Assembly (NCBI RefSeq): GCF_022921055.1
Contig: NZ_CP095061.1
Coordinates: 4,999,501-5,063,500 of the forward strand
Origin: Hymenobacter volaticus
GTDB lineage: Bacteria; Bacteroidota; Bacteroidia; Cytophagales; Hymenobacteraceae
Direction: 5' to 3'
DNA length: 64,000 nt
Below the pieces are notes generated by a model. The model ran no database searches, was not told where the DNA came from, and saw only the letters and a list, made by a program, of their open reading frames with translations. The position numbers were made by a program, and so were the translations under genes. This document shows positions 39,116-47,120 of this stretch, one piece after another. Each line of letters begins with the position of its first letter. The first letter of the stretch is position 1.

Positions 39116-39201
39116 GAAGCTCCAGCTCCTTGCTTCGTTGAACGTTAGTCGCTGCAACGAAGGATGATAGGTCGTGCAACGAGATGCGAAGCTGGAGCTT
39201 C
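39116..39201. repeat. Imperfect palindromic repeat upstream of pspA
   Basis: Arms GAAGCTCCAGC (39116-39126) and GCTGGAGCTTC (39191-39201) pair perfectly, with further partial pairing inward through CTTCGTTG and CAACGA. It lies between the YbjN-like and PspA genes. Confidence 0.65.
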
Positions 39202-39211
39202 GCGTTACTTA

Positions 39212-39610
39212 CTATCCTTTTGAAAACGCAATCAGTTCGTCACTGAACTCGCTTAGCAACAAGGCCAGCGAGTTGAAAACGGCTTCCAACTCGGGCCGGT
39301 CAAGGTGCTCTAGTTGAAGGGTGTCGCGGAAGATGACCTTGCGGCCCGACTCGTCGAGCACAAAGGCGCCGTGGATAATGTCGCGGTTTTTCTGGAGTAG
39401 CCGTTGGTACACGTCGCAATTCGGGCCGGGCAGATCGAGCAGGTACTGTTCCATAATCAATAGCGGCTCACCGCAACCCAACACCAAGTGCTCGATACCC
39501 AACTCCGGTTTGCTCACCACCAACAAGTTGGTGGCCTCGTCCAGGTGATGAATGTCGAAGCCAAGCTCCAACAAGTAAGTCTGGATTTTAGAGAAGTAAG
39601 AGTTGGCCAT
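39212..39610 (-). CDS. YbjN-like / secretion-chaperone-fold protein
   Basis: A 132-residue soluble protein: MANSYFSKIQTYLLELGFDIHHLDEATNLLVVSKPELGIEHLVLGC. The alternating helix-strand pattern and length fit the YbjN/type III secretion chaperone-like fold. Comparable proteins (YjfI-like) accompany PspA homologues in other bacteria. Start at 39610; the upstream extension lacks family features. It is the first gene of the cluster, divergent from the XRE regulator 200 bases away. Confidence 0.7.
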   Translation of the reverse strand: MANSYFSKIQTYLLELGFDIHHLDEATNLLVVSKPELGIEHLVLGCGEPLLIMEQYLLDLPGPNCDVYQRLLQKNRDIIHGAFVLDESGRKVIFRDTLQLEHLDRPELEAVFNSLALLLSEFSDELIAFSKG

Positions 39611-39778
39611 ATAGGAAAGAATAGGTACTGAGTAAGGTGCGCTTGAAGTAGGAAGCAAGAGCCGGAAGTATAGTTGCTGTTACTTTTTACTCTTGGCTCA
39701 AAAAAATAGCGGTGTTAGAAAGTGTCTGTCGGTTATGTGTTAGCTTTACGACACAAGTGTACTCAAAGTTTTAGATAC

Positions 39779-39793
39779 GCTCAAGCTTTGAGC
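39779..39793. promoter_or_regulatory. Candidate operator, 15-bp palindrome
   Basis: GCTCAAGCTTTGAGC has 6-bp arms around a 3-base centre and ends 17 bases before the XRE start codon. A partial half-site (ACTCAAA) lies about 20 bases upstream. It could be bound by the XRE protein itself, which is inference. Confidence 0.45.
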
Positions 39794-39810
39794 ATAATAT
39801 ATTTTCGCTA

Positions 39811-40596
39811 ATGTCTTACGTTGGAAAGAACATCCGCAAGATAAGAACAGTCAAAAAGCTTAGCCAGGCAGCATTTGCGGAGCTTTTCGGCCTAGCACGA
39901 CCTAGTGTGGGCGCTTACGAAGAAGGTCGTTCAGAACCAAAAATGGAGACGCTTATCCAGATTGCTCAGCATTTTGGCTTATCCGTAGACTTGCTACTAA
40001 CGAAAGAACTGACGGTAAACGAGCTTTACAACTTCGATATTTTCAAGCAGCAAGGCGTGCCCGTTCAAGCACCTAGTGCCCCTGCCACCGCAGTTGCCGA
40101 TCGGCAGAAAGCCATAACGCCATTCGTACCCGCCGACCGGTTGATGGAATACATCGTGCAGCATCACAACTCGTCTTTTCTCGACACGCTGCCGCCACTC
40201 ACGTTTCCGCACCAACTTGGCCCCGCTACGCGCGCGTTCGAAATAGTGGGTGCCGAAATGCAGCACCAACAACAAGGTCTGCGCCACCAAGATGTAGTAC
40301 TGTGCCGCCGCGTGGACCTAGCCGAACCCAACTTGCGGGTGCACCGCATCTATGCCTTCGTCACACAGAGCCGCTTGCTAGTGCGGCGCCTCTCGGAGCG
40401 GCTTCCTAACGGCGCAGTCAAGCTCCGAGCTGATAACCCCGACTATGGTGCCGAAGAGTTTGCCCTCGATCAGGCCTTGGAAATATGGGAGGTTAAAGCG
40501 GTTTTCACCACCCACTTGCGCCCACCATCCACTATGGAAGAGCGGGTAACACGATTGGAACGGCAAGTGGAAGAGTTGCTGGCGCGACTTGGCTAA
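39811..40596 (+). CDS. XRE-family transcriptional regulator
   Basis: A 261-residue DNA-binding protein. Residues 5-60 form a Cro/CI helix-turn-helix (IRKIRTVKKLSQAAFAELFGLARPSVGAYEEGRSEPKMETL). A linker precedes a region with ITPFVPADRLMEYIVQHH and FEIVGAEMQHQQQGLRHQDVVLCRRV, similar to the peptidase-S24-like sensor part of phage-type repressors but without an evident Ser/Lys pair. The protein ends in a short coiled coil (MEERVTRLERQVEELLARL). It is divergent from the PspA cluster and may control it. Confidence 0.88.
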   Translation: MSYVGKNIRKIRTVKKLSQAAFAELFGLARPSVGAYEEGRSEPKMETLIQIAQHFGLSVDLLLTKELTVNELYNFDIFKQQGVPVQAPSAPATAVADRQKAITPFVPADRLMEYIVQHHNSSFLDTLPPLTFPHQLGPATRAFEIVGAEMQHQQQGLRHQDVVLCRRVDLAEPNLRVHRIYAFVTQSRLLVRRLSERLPNGAVKLRADNPDYGAEEFALDQALEIWEVKAVFTTHLRPPSTMEERVTRLERQVEELLARLG

Positions 40597-41042
40597 GTGT
40601 TACTGAACTCAACCTCTACTGAGGATAATATCATACATACGCCCTTGTCTGTCTCTTTTAAGAGAGACGTGTCTGCCAATTTACTACTGATCACTTAGGC
40701 CGCTGACCTGGAGAAAGGCAGGGCTCTGTAGCAGAGCGAAATTTAACGCGGCATTCAAAGCTCTCCTAACTACTTGTTGCCTAGCCATTACAACATCATC
40801 AATCTATACGGATGAGTTGCTTACATGCGGGCAACTTAATATTTTAAGTAACTCCCAAGACAGCAGGCAACTGTTGACGCAGGAGTGGCATCTATGCTGT
40901 CGTTGCCGTCAGGTTAGAGTCATGCAAATGGTCAGTTTTAAAAATATATTCCTTTAAAGTTGGATTTAAAACTAGCTAATATCTACTTTGCATTACCCAC
41001 TACCTTGCGAAACAAACAAAGCAAAATAGCTCGCCGCCGTCC
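40597..41042. other. Promoter region of the MacAB-like operon; otherwise no gene
   Basis: 446 bases. A short hairpin (GTCTCT/AGAGAC, 40651-40668) may end XRE transcription. The last 100 bases become AT-rich; a TTG near 40960 and TACTTTG near 40985 resemble the Bacteroidota promoter but miss the consensus by one base. Confidence 0.4.
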
Positions 41043-41710
41043 ATGATTCAGTTGCAGAATATTCGGAAAAGCTATGAGGTCGGCACCAATCGGCTGGAGG
41101 TGCTCAAGGGCATAGACTTGCACATCCGGGAAGGCGAATTGGTAAGTATCATGGGTTCGTCGGGGTCGGGCAAAAGCACCCTGCTCAACATCCTAGGTAT
41201 CCTCGACGACTTCGACCAAGGCGACTACACGTTGGCGGGCACCCGCATCGACCGAAACTTGTCGCAGACGCGGGCGGCGCACTACCGCAATAAGTTCTTG
41301 GGCTTTGTTTTTCAGTCGTTTAACCTGCTAAGCTTCAAGAATGCTCTCGAAAACGTGGCTTTGCCGCTCTACTACCAGAAAGTGAGCCGCCGCGAACGAA
41401 ACCGCATGGCGCTGGAGTACCTCGACCGGGTAGGCCTAGCCGACCGTGCCGACCACTTGCCGAGCGAACTGTCGGGGGGCAAAAGCAACGGGTGGCCATT
41501 GCCCGGGCCCTCATCAGCCAACCCAAGCTGATACTCGCCGACGAGCCCACAGGTGCCCTCGACACGCAAACCACGCAGGAAGTAATGGACATCTTCAAGC
41601 AGGTGCACCGAGAGGGCATGACGGTGGTCATCGTGACCCACGAAAACGACATTGCCGACCAGACCCAACGCATGATTCGGGTGCGTGACGGCTTGATAGT
41701 GAATGAGTAA
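41043..41710 (+). CDS. ABC transporter ATPase, MacB/LolD type (one frameshift)
   Basis: About 223 residues. Walker [14 protein letters not shown] (about 37-50), Q-loop FVFQSFNLL, signature [15 protein letters not shown] after repair, Walker [13 protein letters not shown], switch IVTHEND. It powers the two FtsX-like permeases downstream, and the system should export or extract a substrate through the adaptor gene. The break lies in the signature motif at the G-run 41474-41479, which needs seven Gs instead of six. First gene of the operon. Confidence 0.92.
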
Positions 41711-41758
41711 GCGGCCTTGCAGCCTTTGCCTATCTTTCTACATTTGTCTTGATTCCCT

Positions 41759-42262
41759 ATGAAAACGCTCTTGACATCTCTCGCGCTGTTCGTGGCTGTT
41801 TGCACTAGCAATACGGCCAGTGCTCAAGTAGCACCCTCCGAAACACAGGCTTTGAGCAAGCAGCTCGCTCAGTTGATGCGCAATCCCAAGAAGCCAAAAC
41901 AAGATGTGCAGCTCAACCTCAATGGCTGTAGCGCCGAGCAGGTCATCCGCGACCGGGACGCCGACGTGCAAATGACGAAACCGCTGGCCGTAAGCTACGG
42001 CGGCAACTCGGGTTGGGCCGTGAAAGTAGACAACGGCATTTTCGAGATGAAAATGGGCCTAAATTGGGCCGACGTCACCTCTTTGACTTACGAATTAGAG
42101 TCCGACTCCGACGGCCAAAAGTACTTCGAGGTTAAAATCTCCAAAGCCAAAAAGGGCGACAGCAGCAGCTTCGAATTTCCCCTCTACACCACCAACGAAA
42201 CCACGGTGAAAGACGTGGTGCGCCGCTTAGAGAAGGTACGGCGGAGCTGCTCCGGCAAATAG
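41759..42262 (+). CDS. Secreted hypothetical protein within the ABC operon
   Basis: A 167-residue protein with a signal peptide (MKTLLTSLALFVAVCTSNTASA). The mature part has no recognised domain; it contains two cysteines (NGCSAEQ; RRSCSGK) that could bond, and a beta-rich middle (SYGGNSGWAVKVDNGIFEMKMGLNW). Its position, 48 bases after the ATPase and 77 before the first permease, suggests it works with the exporter, but that is only context. Confidence 0.75.
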   Translation: MKTLLTSLALFVAVCTSNTASAQVAPSETQALSKQLAQLMRNPKKPKQDVQLNLNGCSAEQVIRDRDADVQMTKPLAVSYGGNSGWAVKVDNGIFEMKMGLNWADVTSLTYELESDSDGQKYFEVKISKAKKGDSSSFEFPLYTTNETTVKDVVRRLEKVRRSCSGK

Positions 42263-42339
42263 CCACATACTTCCGCCAGCAGAGTTGCCCATTAGCTGAG
42301 GCGGCCGAGGTATTCTCCCAACCCAAAAATCCGTGCTTC

Positions 42340-43581
42340 ATGTTCGACCTCGATAAATGGCAAGAAATCCTCGGGACCATGCGCCGCAACAAGCTGCGCA
42401 CGTTCCTGACGGCTTTCGGCGTGTTTTGGGGCATCTTCATGCTGGTACTGCTGCTAGGCGCGGGGAAGGGTATGGAGAATGGCATCTGGAAGGAGTTCGG
42501 GGGTGGCGCCATGAACAGCCTGTTTGTAGGAACCGGCAAAACCTCCTTGCCCTGGCAAGGCATGAAGCCCGGCCGCGAAATCAAATTCGCCAACGATGAC
42601 TTGAATGCTATCCGGCAGCAAGTAGATGGCATTGAGATACTGGCCTCGCGCAATCGGCTTTATGGTGAGTACACCATCGTCAATGGCACCAAGAACGGCT
42701 CTTACCAAGTGTATGGCGCTAATGCCGAGTTTTTCCAGCTCAACGGCGAAAAGTTAGCGCGGGGCCGCCTTCTCAACCCCCTCGACGGTGTGGAGCGGCG
42801 CAAGGTGATGGTACTCGGCGAGAAGGTTCATAAGGTGCTATTCGGCGACAGCAACGGCATTGGGAAGTTTGTGCAGGTGAAGGGCGTGTTTTTCAAAGTA
42901 GTGGGCACGTTCACTAGCACCGGCAACAATGGCCGCAACGAGGAGCGGGCCTTCGTGCCCTTTAGCACCTTCCAGACCACCTTCAACCAGTACAACCAGG
43001 TGCATAACATGGTGATGAGCAGCCGCAAAGGCACACCGGTGAAGGAACTGGAAGAGCAAGTACGGACGCTGATGGCCGTTCGGCATAAGTTTGACCCCGC
43101 CGACAAACAGGCCATCTACCTCGAAAACAATGAGGAAGAAGTAGCGCGCTTCGAAGGGCTCTTTACGGGCATCAAGCTATTTGTCAGTGTTATTGGCGTA
43201 CTGACTTTGGTAGCCGGCGTGGTAGGGGTAAGCAATATCATGCTCATCATTGTACAGGAACGGACCCGCGAAATCGGCGTGCGCAAGGCCCTTGGCGCTA
43301 CCCCGCTGAGCATCATCAGCATGATTGTGCAGGAGTCGGTGGTTATTACCAGCGTTTCGGGTTACATGGGCCTGCTGGCAGGTGTAGCCATTCTGGATGC
43401 CATCCGTTACGCCCTCGAACAAGCCGGTGGCACTACCTCCTACTTCGATCATCCGGAAGTGAATATTGGCGTCGCGCTCAGTGCTACGGCTCTGCTGGTG
43501 GTTGCGGGTGCCATAGCCGGTCTGGTTCCGGCCATGAAAGCGGCCAACGTGAAACCTATTGAAGCGCTAAGAGCAGAATGA
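42340..43581 (+). CDS. MacB-like ABC permease (FtsX family), first copy
   Basis: A 413-residue protein with one N-terminal membrane helix (TFLTAFGVFWGIFMLVLLLGAG), a large periplasmic domain (MacB_PCD, about 45-270) and three C-terminal helices with the FtsX motif VGVSNIMLIIVQERTREIGVRKALGAT. This layout is that of mechanotransmission-type MacB exporters, which do not move substrate through the membrane themselves. The N-terminus MFDLDKWQEILGTMRRNKLRT is nearly the same as that of the next gene. Confidence 0.92.
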   Translation: MFDLDKWQEILGTMRRNKLRTFLTAFGVFWGIFMLVLLLGAGKGMENGIWKEFGGGAMNSLFVGTGKTSLPWQGMKPGREIKFANDDLNAIRQQVDGIEILASRNRLYGEYTIVNGTKNGSYQVYGANAEFFQLNGEKLARGRLLNPLDGVERRKVMVLGEKVHKVLFGDSNGIGKFVQVKGVFFKVVGTFTSTGNNGRNEERAFVPFSTFQTTFNQYNQVHNMVMSSRKGTPVKELEEQVRTLMAVRHKFDPADKQAIYLENNEEEVARFEGLFTGIKLFVSVIGVLTLVAGVVGVSNIMLIIVQERTREIGVRKALGATPLSIISMIVQESVVITSVSGYMGLLAGVAILDAIRYALEQAGGTTSYFDHPEVNIGVALSATALLVVAGAIAGLVPAMKAANVKPIEALRAE

Positions 43582-43665
43582 ATCCACCTGTTCATCTCAC
43601 AAGAGCACTGGCCTTATCCTTCATAGAAAGGAGCTAGCAACTAACCCTTAGTACCCTTCGGCACC

Positions 43666-44905
43666 ATGTTCGATATAGACAAATGGCAGGAAATACTAGG
43701 AACCGTGCGGCGACACAAGCTGCGCACGGCGCTTACTGCATTCGGGGTATTTTGGGGTATTTTTATGCTGGTGGTCCTGCTAGGTGCAGGCAAAGGCTTC
43801 CGCAATGGCGTTGAAAATGAGTTTGATGTCGCCAAAAACGCCGTGTTTGTCTGGAGCCAGCGGACCAGCGTGCCTTATGCCGGGTTGAAGGTGGGACGCT
43901 TCATCCCGTTCACCAACGACGACGTAGCCGCTCTAAAGCGGGAAGTACCCGAAGCCGCTGTTATTCTGCCGCGCAGCTCGCTCGACGGCACGTTCACGGT
44001 GCAATACGGTACCAAAAGCTCGTCCTTTTCGGTGAACGGCGAGTATCCGGGTATCCAGCTGTGCAAGCCGTAAACCTGACCGGTGGCCGCTTCATCAACG
44101 ATATTGATATTGCGGAGCGGCGCAAAGTAGCCGTCATCGGCGACCGGGTGGCCGAAGTGCTGTTCGGCACAGCGGAGCCGCTGGGTCAGGAAATCCGCAT
44201 CAAGGGCATTTTCTTCCGAGTAGTGGGCAAGTTTAAGGCGCAAGGCAAACCTGAAAACGCGCAAGAAGAAGCACAGAAAATCATTATTCCGCTCACGGCC
44301 TTACAAGTCACTTTCAACCAAGTGAACCGCGTGGGCTACTTTGCTTTCATCCCAAGAGCTGGAATTCCGGCGGCAGTTGTCGAAACCAAAGCCAAGCAGG
44401 TGCTGGCCCGACAGCACAAAATAGCCCCACCGACGACCGGGCGCTCGGATCAGCCAACGTGGAAGAGGAGTATGCACGGGTGCAGGGCCTGTTCACCGGC
44501 ATTTCGGGCTTCAGCTGGCTGGTGAGCATCGGCACCATTATGGCCGGAATTATTGGGGTGAGCAACATCATGCTCATTGTCGTGAAAGAGCGCACCAAGG
44601 AAATCGGAATTCGCAAAGCCCTTGGCGCCACGCCGTGGAGCATTGTAAGTTTGATTGTGCAGGAAAGTATCGTCATCACGGCTGTGGCCGGGCTCTTCGG
44701 GCTCCTATTCGGTACGGCCCTCATGGCGGGTATCAACTCCCTAATTGCGGGCCAGGACGTTGGCTTTTTCGCTAACCCGCGCGTCGATATTGGGGTGGCA
44801 GGCACGGCGGTGGCTTTGCTGGTGGTGGCAGGAGCCGTGGCCGGTTTGGTACCCGCTCTAAAAGCCGCTCAGGTGCAGCCCGTGGTAGCGCTGAAAGATG
44901 AATAA
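43666..44905 (+). CDS. MacB-like ABC permease (FtsX family), second copy (two frameshifts)
   Basis: About 413 residues, laid out like the first permease: N-terminal helix (ALTAFGVFWGIFMLVVLLGAG), periplasmic domain, and C-terminal helices with IGVSNIMLIVVKERTKEIGI and RKALGATPWS. The first break, near the GGG at 44049-44051, is repaired by one G, giving GEYPGYPAVQAVNLTGGRFIN with normal family spacing. The second, at CCCC 44425-44428, is repaired by one C, giving HKIAPTDDRALGSANVEEEY. It probably pairs with the first copy as a heterodimer. Confidence 0.9.
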
Positions 44906-45100
44906 CCCCTTGACTAACTCTTACTCAACAGTCTTTCCAACAATGCAGTAATTCTCATAAAATCAGCTCACTGCATATTCTAATTTAGCCTACCCCTATC
45001 GTGTCACTCACTCGGCCCGGACAACCATTGCACCGACAAGGCACTAGCTGTTGCGTCGTTACCACCTAAGCAAACCTTACGAAGCCACCAATACTCACTT

Positions 45101-46213
45101 ATGAAACGCGTGTTCCTTTCGCTGCTCCTGCTCTTAGTCCTTGCCGGGTTTGGCTGGCTAGGCTATTACTTCTGGAAGCAGGCTCACACCGATCCAATCG
45201 TTTATAAAACGGAAGCGCCCTTCGTGGCCGACATCGTGAAAAAGACCGTGGCAACGGGTAGCATCGTGCCGCGCCGCGAGGTACTCATTAAGCCGCAGGT
45301 ATCGGGCATTGTGGAGGAACTGTACGTGGAGGCTGGGCAGCCCGTGAAGGAAGGTCAGTTGCTGGCCCGTATCCGGACGGTAGCCAATGCCGGCAATGTG
45401 AACAACGCCCAAAACAACATTCAAGCCGCCCGCGTGGCCCTCGAAACCAGCCAAATAGAGCTAGAGCGCCAACGCCCACTGTTCGAGCAAAAAGTTATTG
45501 CCGCTCAAGAATTCAACCGCCTGCTCGCCGACTACAAAGCCAAGAAGCAAGCCCTCAACGCCGCCGAAAACGACCTTCAAATTGCTCAGCGCGGTGCTTC
45601 CCGCAACACCGGTGGCGCCTCCAACTTGGTCCGCTCCACCATTACCGGCCTGCTGCTAGATGTACCAATTAAAGTAGGCTCGTCGGTAGTAGAGCGCAAC
45701 AACTTCAACGAGGGCACTACCATTGCCTCCATTGCCGATATGCAAAGCCTAGTATTTGAGGGCAAGATTGATGAGAGCGAAGTAGGCAAAGTGCGCGAAG
45801 GCATGGACCTGAATCTGACCATCGGGGCGCTCGAAAACGAGTCGTTTCCGGCCACGCTCGAATACATTGCGCCCAAGGGCATTGCCGAGGAAGGTGCCAT
45901 CAAGTTTCAGGTGCGGGCCAAGCTCAAGCTCAAGCCCGGCCAGTTTTTGCGCGCCAACTATTCCGCCAACGGCGACATTGTGCTAGGTCGCCGCAGCCAA
46001 GTATTAGCTATCCGGGAAAGCCTGCTCCAATTTGGCAAGAAGAATAAGGACAGTGTATTTGTGGAAGTGGAAACCGGGCCGCAGCAATTTCAAAAGCGCC
46101 TAGTCAAAACCGGCCTCTCCGATGGTATCAACGTGGAAGTAAGCTCGGGCCTAACTAAATCCGACAAGGTGAAAGTGCTCGGGCCACCATCCGAGGGCGA
46201 AAAGAAGAGCTAG
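45101..46213 (+). CDS. Periplasmic adaptor (MacA/HlyD family)
   Basis: A 370-residue membrane-fusion protein: N-terminal helix (VFLSLLLLLVLAGFGWLGYYFW), lipoyl half (VPRREVLIKPQVSGIVEELYVEAGQPVKEGQLLARI), coiled-coil hairpin (about 95-165), second lipoyl half, and beta-barrel domain (LVFEGKIDESEVGKVREGMDLNLTIGALE). It completes a MacA-MacB type tripartite exporter with the preceding genes. The outer-membrane channel is not encoded here. It lies 195 bases after the second permease. Confidence 0.92.
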   Translation: MKRVFLSLLLLLVLAGFGWLGYYFWKQAHTDPIVYKTEAPFVADIVKKTVATGSIVPRREVLIKPQVSGIVEELYVEAGQPVKEGQLLARIRTVANAGNVNNAQNNIQAARVALETSQIELERQRPLFEQKVIAAQEFNRLLADYKAKKQALNAAENDLQIAQRGASRNTGGASNLVRSTITGLLLDVPIKVGSSVVERNNFNEGTTIASIADMQSLVFEGKIDESEVGKVREGMDLNLTIGALENESFPATLEYIAPKGIAEEGAIKFQVRAKLKLKPGQFLRANYSANGDIVLGRRSQVLAIRESLLQFGKKNKDSVFVEVETGPQQFQKRLVKTGLSDGINVEVSSGLTKSDKVKVLGPPSEGEKKS

Positions 46214-46526
46214 CATTAATTTCTAAACAACTCAAACTGCCTCGGCATCATATTCTTGGTGTCGGGGCTGTTGCGTGAACAGCTAAAGTGTTCAAAGTAA
46301 ATTCAGTTACTAGTAGTAGCTAGTATATAGTTGCTAGCGGCACTAACCGGATGTACTCTGTATATAACTGCTATTCAATGCTAACAAGGGCGGACTCCTT
46401 TGTAAATGGTATTGATATATTTTTTCTTGAAGGAGGACAAAAAAAGAGAAATTTTACAAAACCATTTTGTATTTAATTAGTACATTATTTTATTAGTATA
46501 TTGACACAACATAACTCTCTACTCCC
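46214..46526. other. AT-rich intergenic region with a small palindrome
   Basis: 313 bases upstream of the 93-residue protein, strongly AT-rich in the last 120. A palindrome ACAAAACCATTTTGT (46456-46470) could be an operator. A GGAGG at 46430 is not followed by a nearby start codon, so it is not a ribosome site. Confidence 0.4.
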
Positions 46527-46808
46527 ATGTCCGCACACCTCCTTTTCAACTCGCAAGAGACATCATCCTTAGTTGAGAATTTTCAGAGCCAGAACTATCA
46601 CCAGTATTCCTGCACCATTATTCGCAAAGTATTGGAAACCAAAAGCTACCACGAGCATGAATCCCTCGTGGTGAATGGGTTGATGGAAGTGATGAGCAAC
46701 GTGCTCGACAAGTTCAAGCATGTGGAAGCCGATGAAGACGGTATTCTTCAGCTCTCCGATGGATTGTATAACTTGTTACTCCGGGTGGAATGTGTGGAAG
46801 CCGATTGA
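46527..46808 (+). CDS. Small acidic hypothetical protein
   Basis: A 93-residue soluble, mostly helical protein (VVNGLMEVMSNVLDKFKHVEADEDGILQLSDGLYNLLLRVE). No family recognised. It has its own terminator at 46859 and an AT-rich promoter region, so it seems to be a single-gene unit. Its coding is supported by the ATG in a good context and by the downstream terminator. Confidence 0.65.
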   Translation: MSAHLLFNSQETSSLVENFQSQNYHQYSCTIIRKVLETKSYHEHESLVVNGLMEVMSNVLDKFKHVEADEDGILQLSDGLYNLLLRVECVEAD

Positions 46809-46858
46809 TTGGCAAAGCTTCTAACAGCAACAGACTATGCTGTGTACTTCAGAAAAGC

Positions 46859-46893
46859 AAAAGGCCGTCATCCATATCGGATAACGGCCTTTT
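46859..46893 (+). terminator. Rho-independent terminator
   Basis: A 10-bp stem AAAAGGCCGT (46859-46868) with ACGGCCTTTT (46884-46893), continuing into a T-run. Confidence 0.88.
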
Positions 46894-46900
46894 TTCTAGG

Positions 46901-46972
<72 letters not shown>

Positions 46973-46985
46973 CTGTTTGGTTGTG

Positions 46986-46993
46986 CAAATGTA
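46986..46993 (-). promoter_or_regulatory. Promoter -7 element of tRNA-fMet
   Basis: TACATTTG on the minus strand matches TAnnTTTG, 14 bases upstream of the tRNA. No TTG is found at the ideal distance, so the -33 part is weak. Confidence 0.5.
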
Positions 46994-47120
46994 CGAGGGT
47001 TTTTGAGAAAAGCCATGTTTGCTCGTAAAATAGCCCTATTTGCGAGCTTCATCCCTGATAATCAAGGGCATTATTTTATCGAGCAATCTATAGCTCATAT
47101 CTAGCCAAGCTTTGCTAGCA

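Noticed and set aside
41470..41500. Programmed ribosomal frameshift in the ABC ATPase at a seven-base G slip site
   Set aside because: The same one-base loss occurs in many unrelated genes and in a tRNA, so a technical cause explains all cases.
46425..46440. GGAGG as a ribosome-binding site for the 93-residue protein
   Set aside because: About 90 bases from the start codon with no closer ATG; Bacteroidota genes here do not use such sites.
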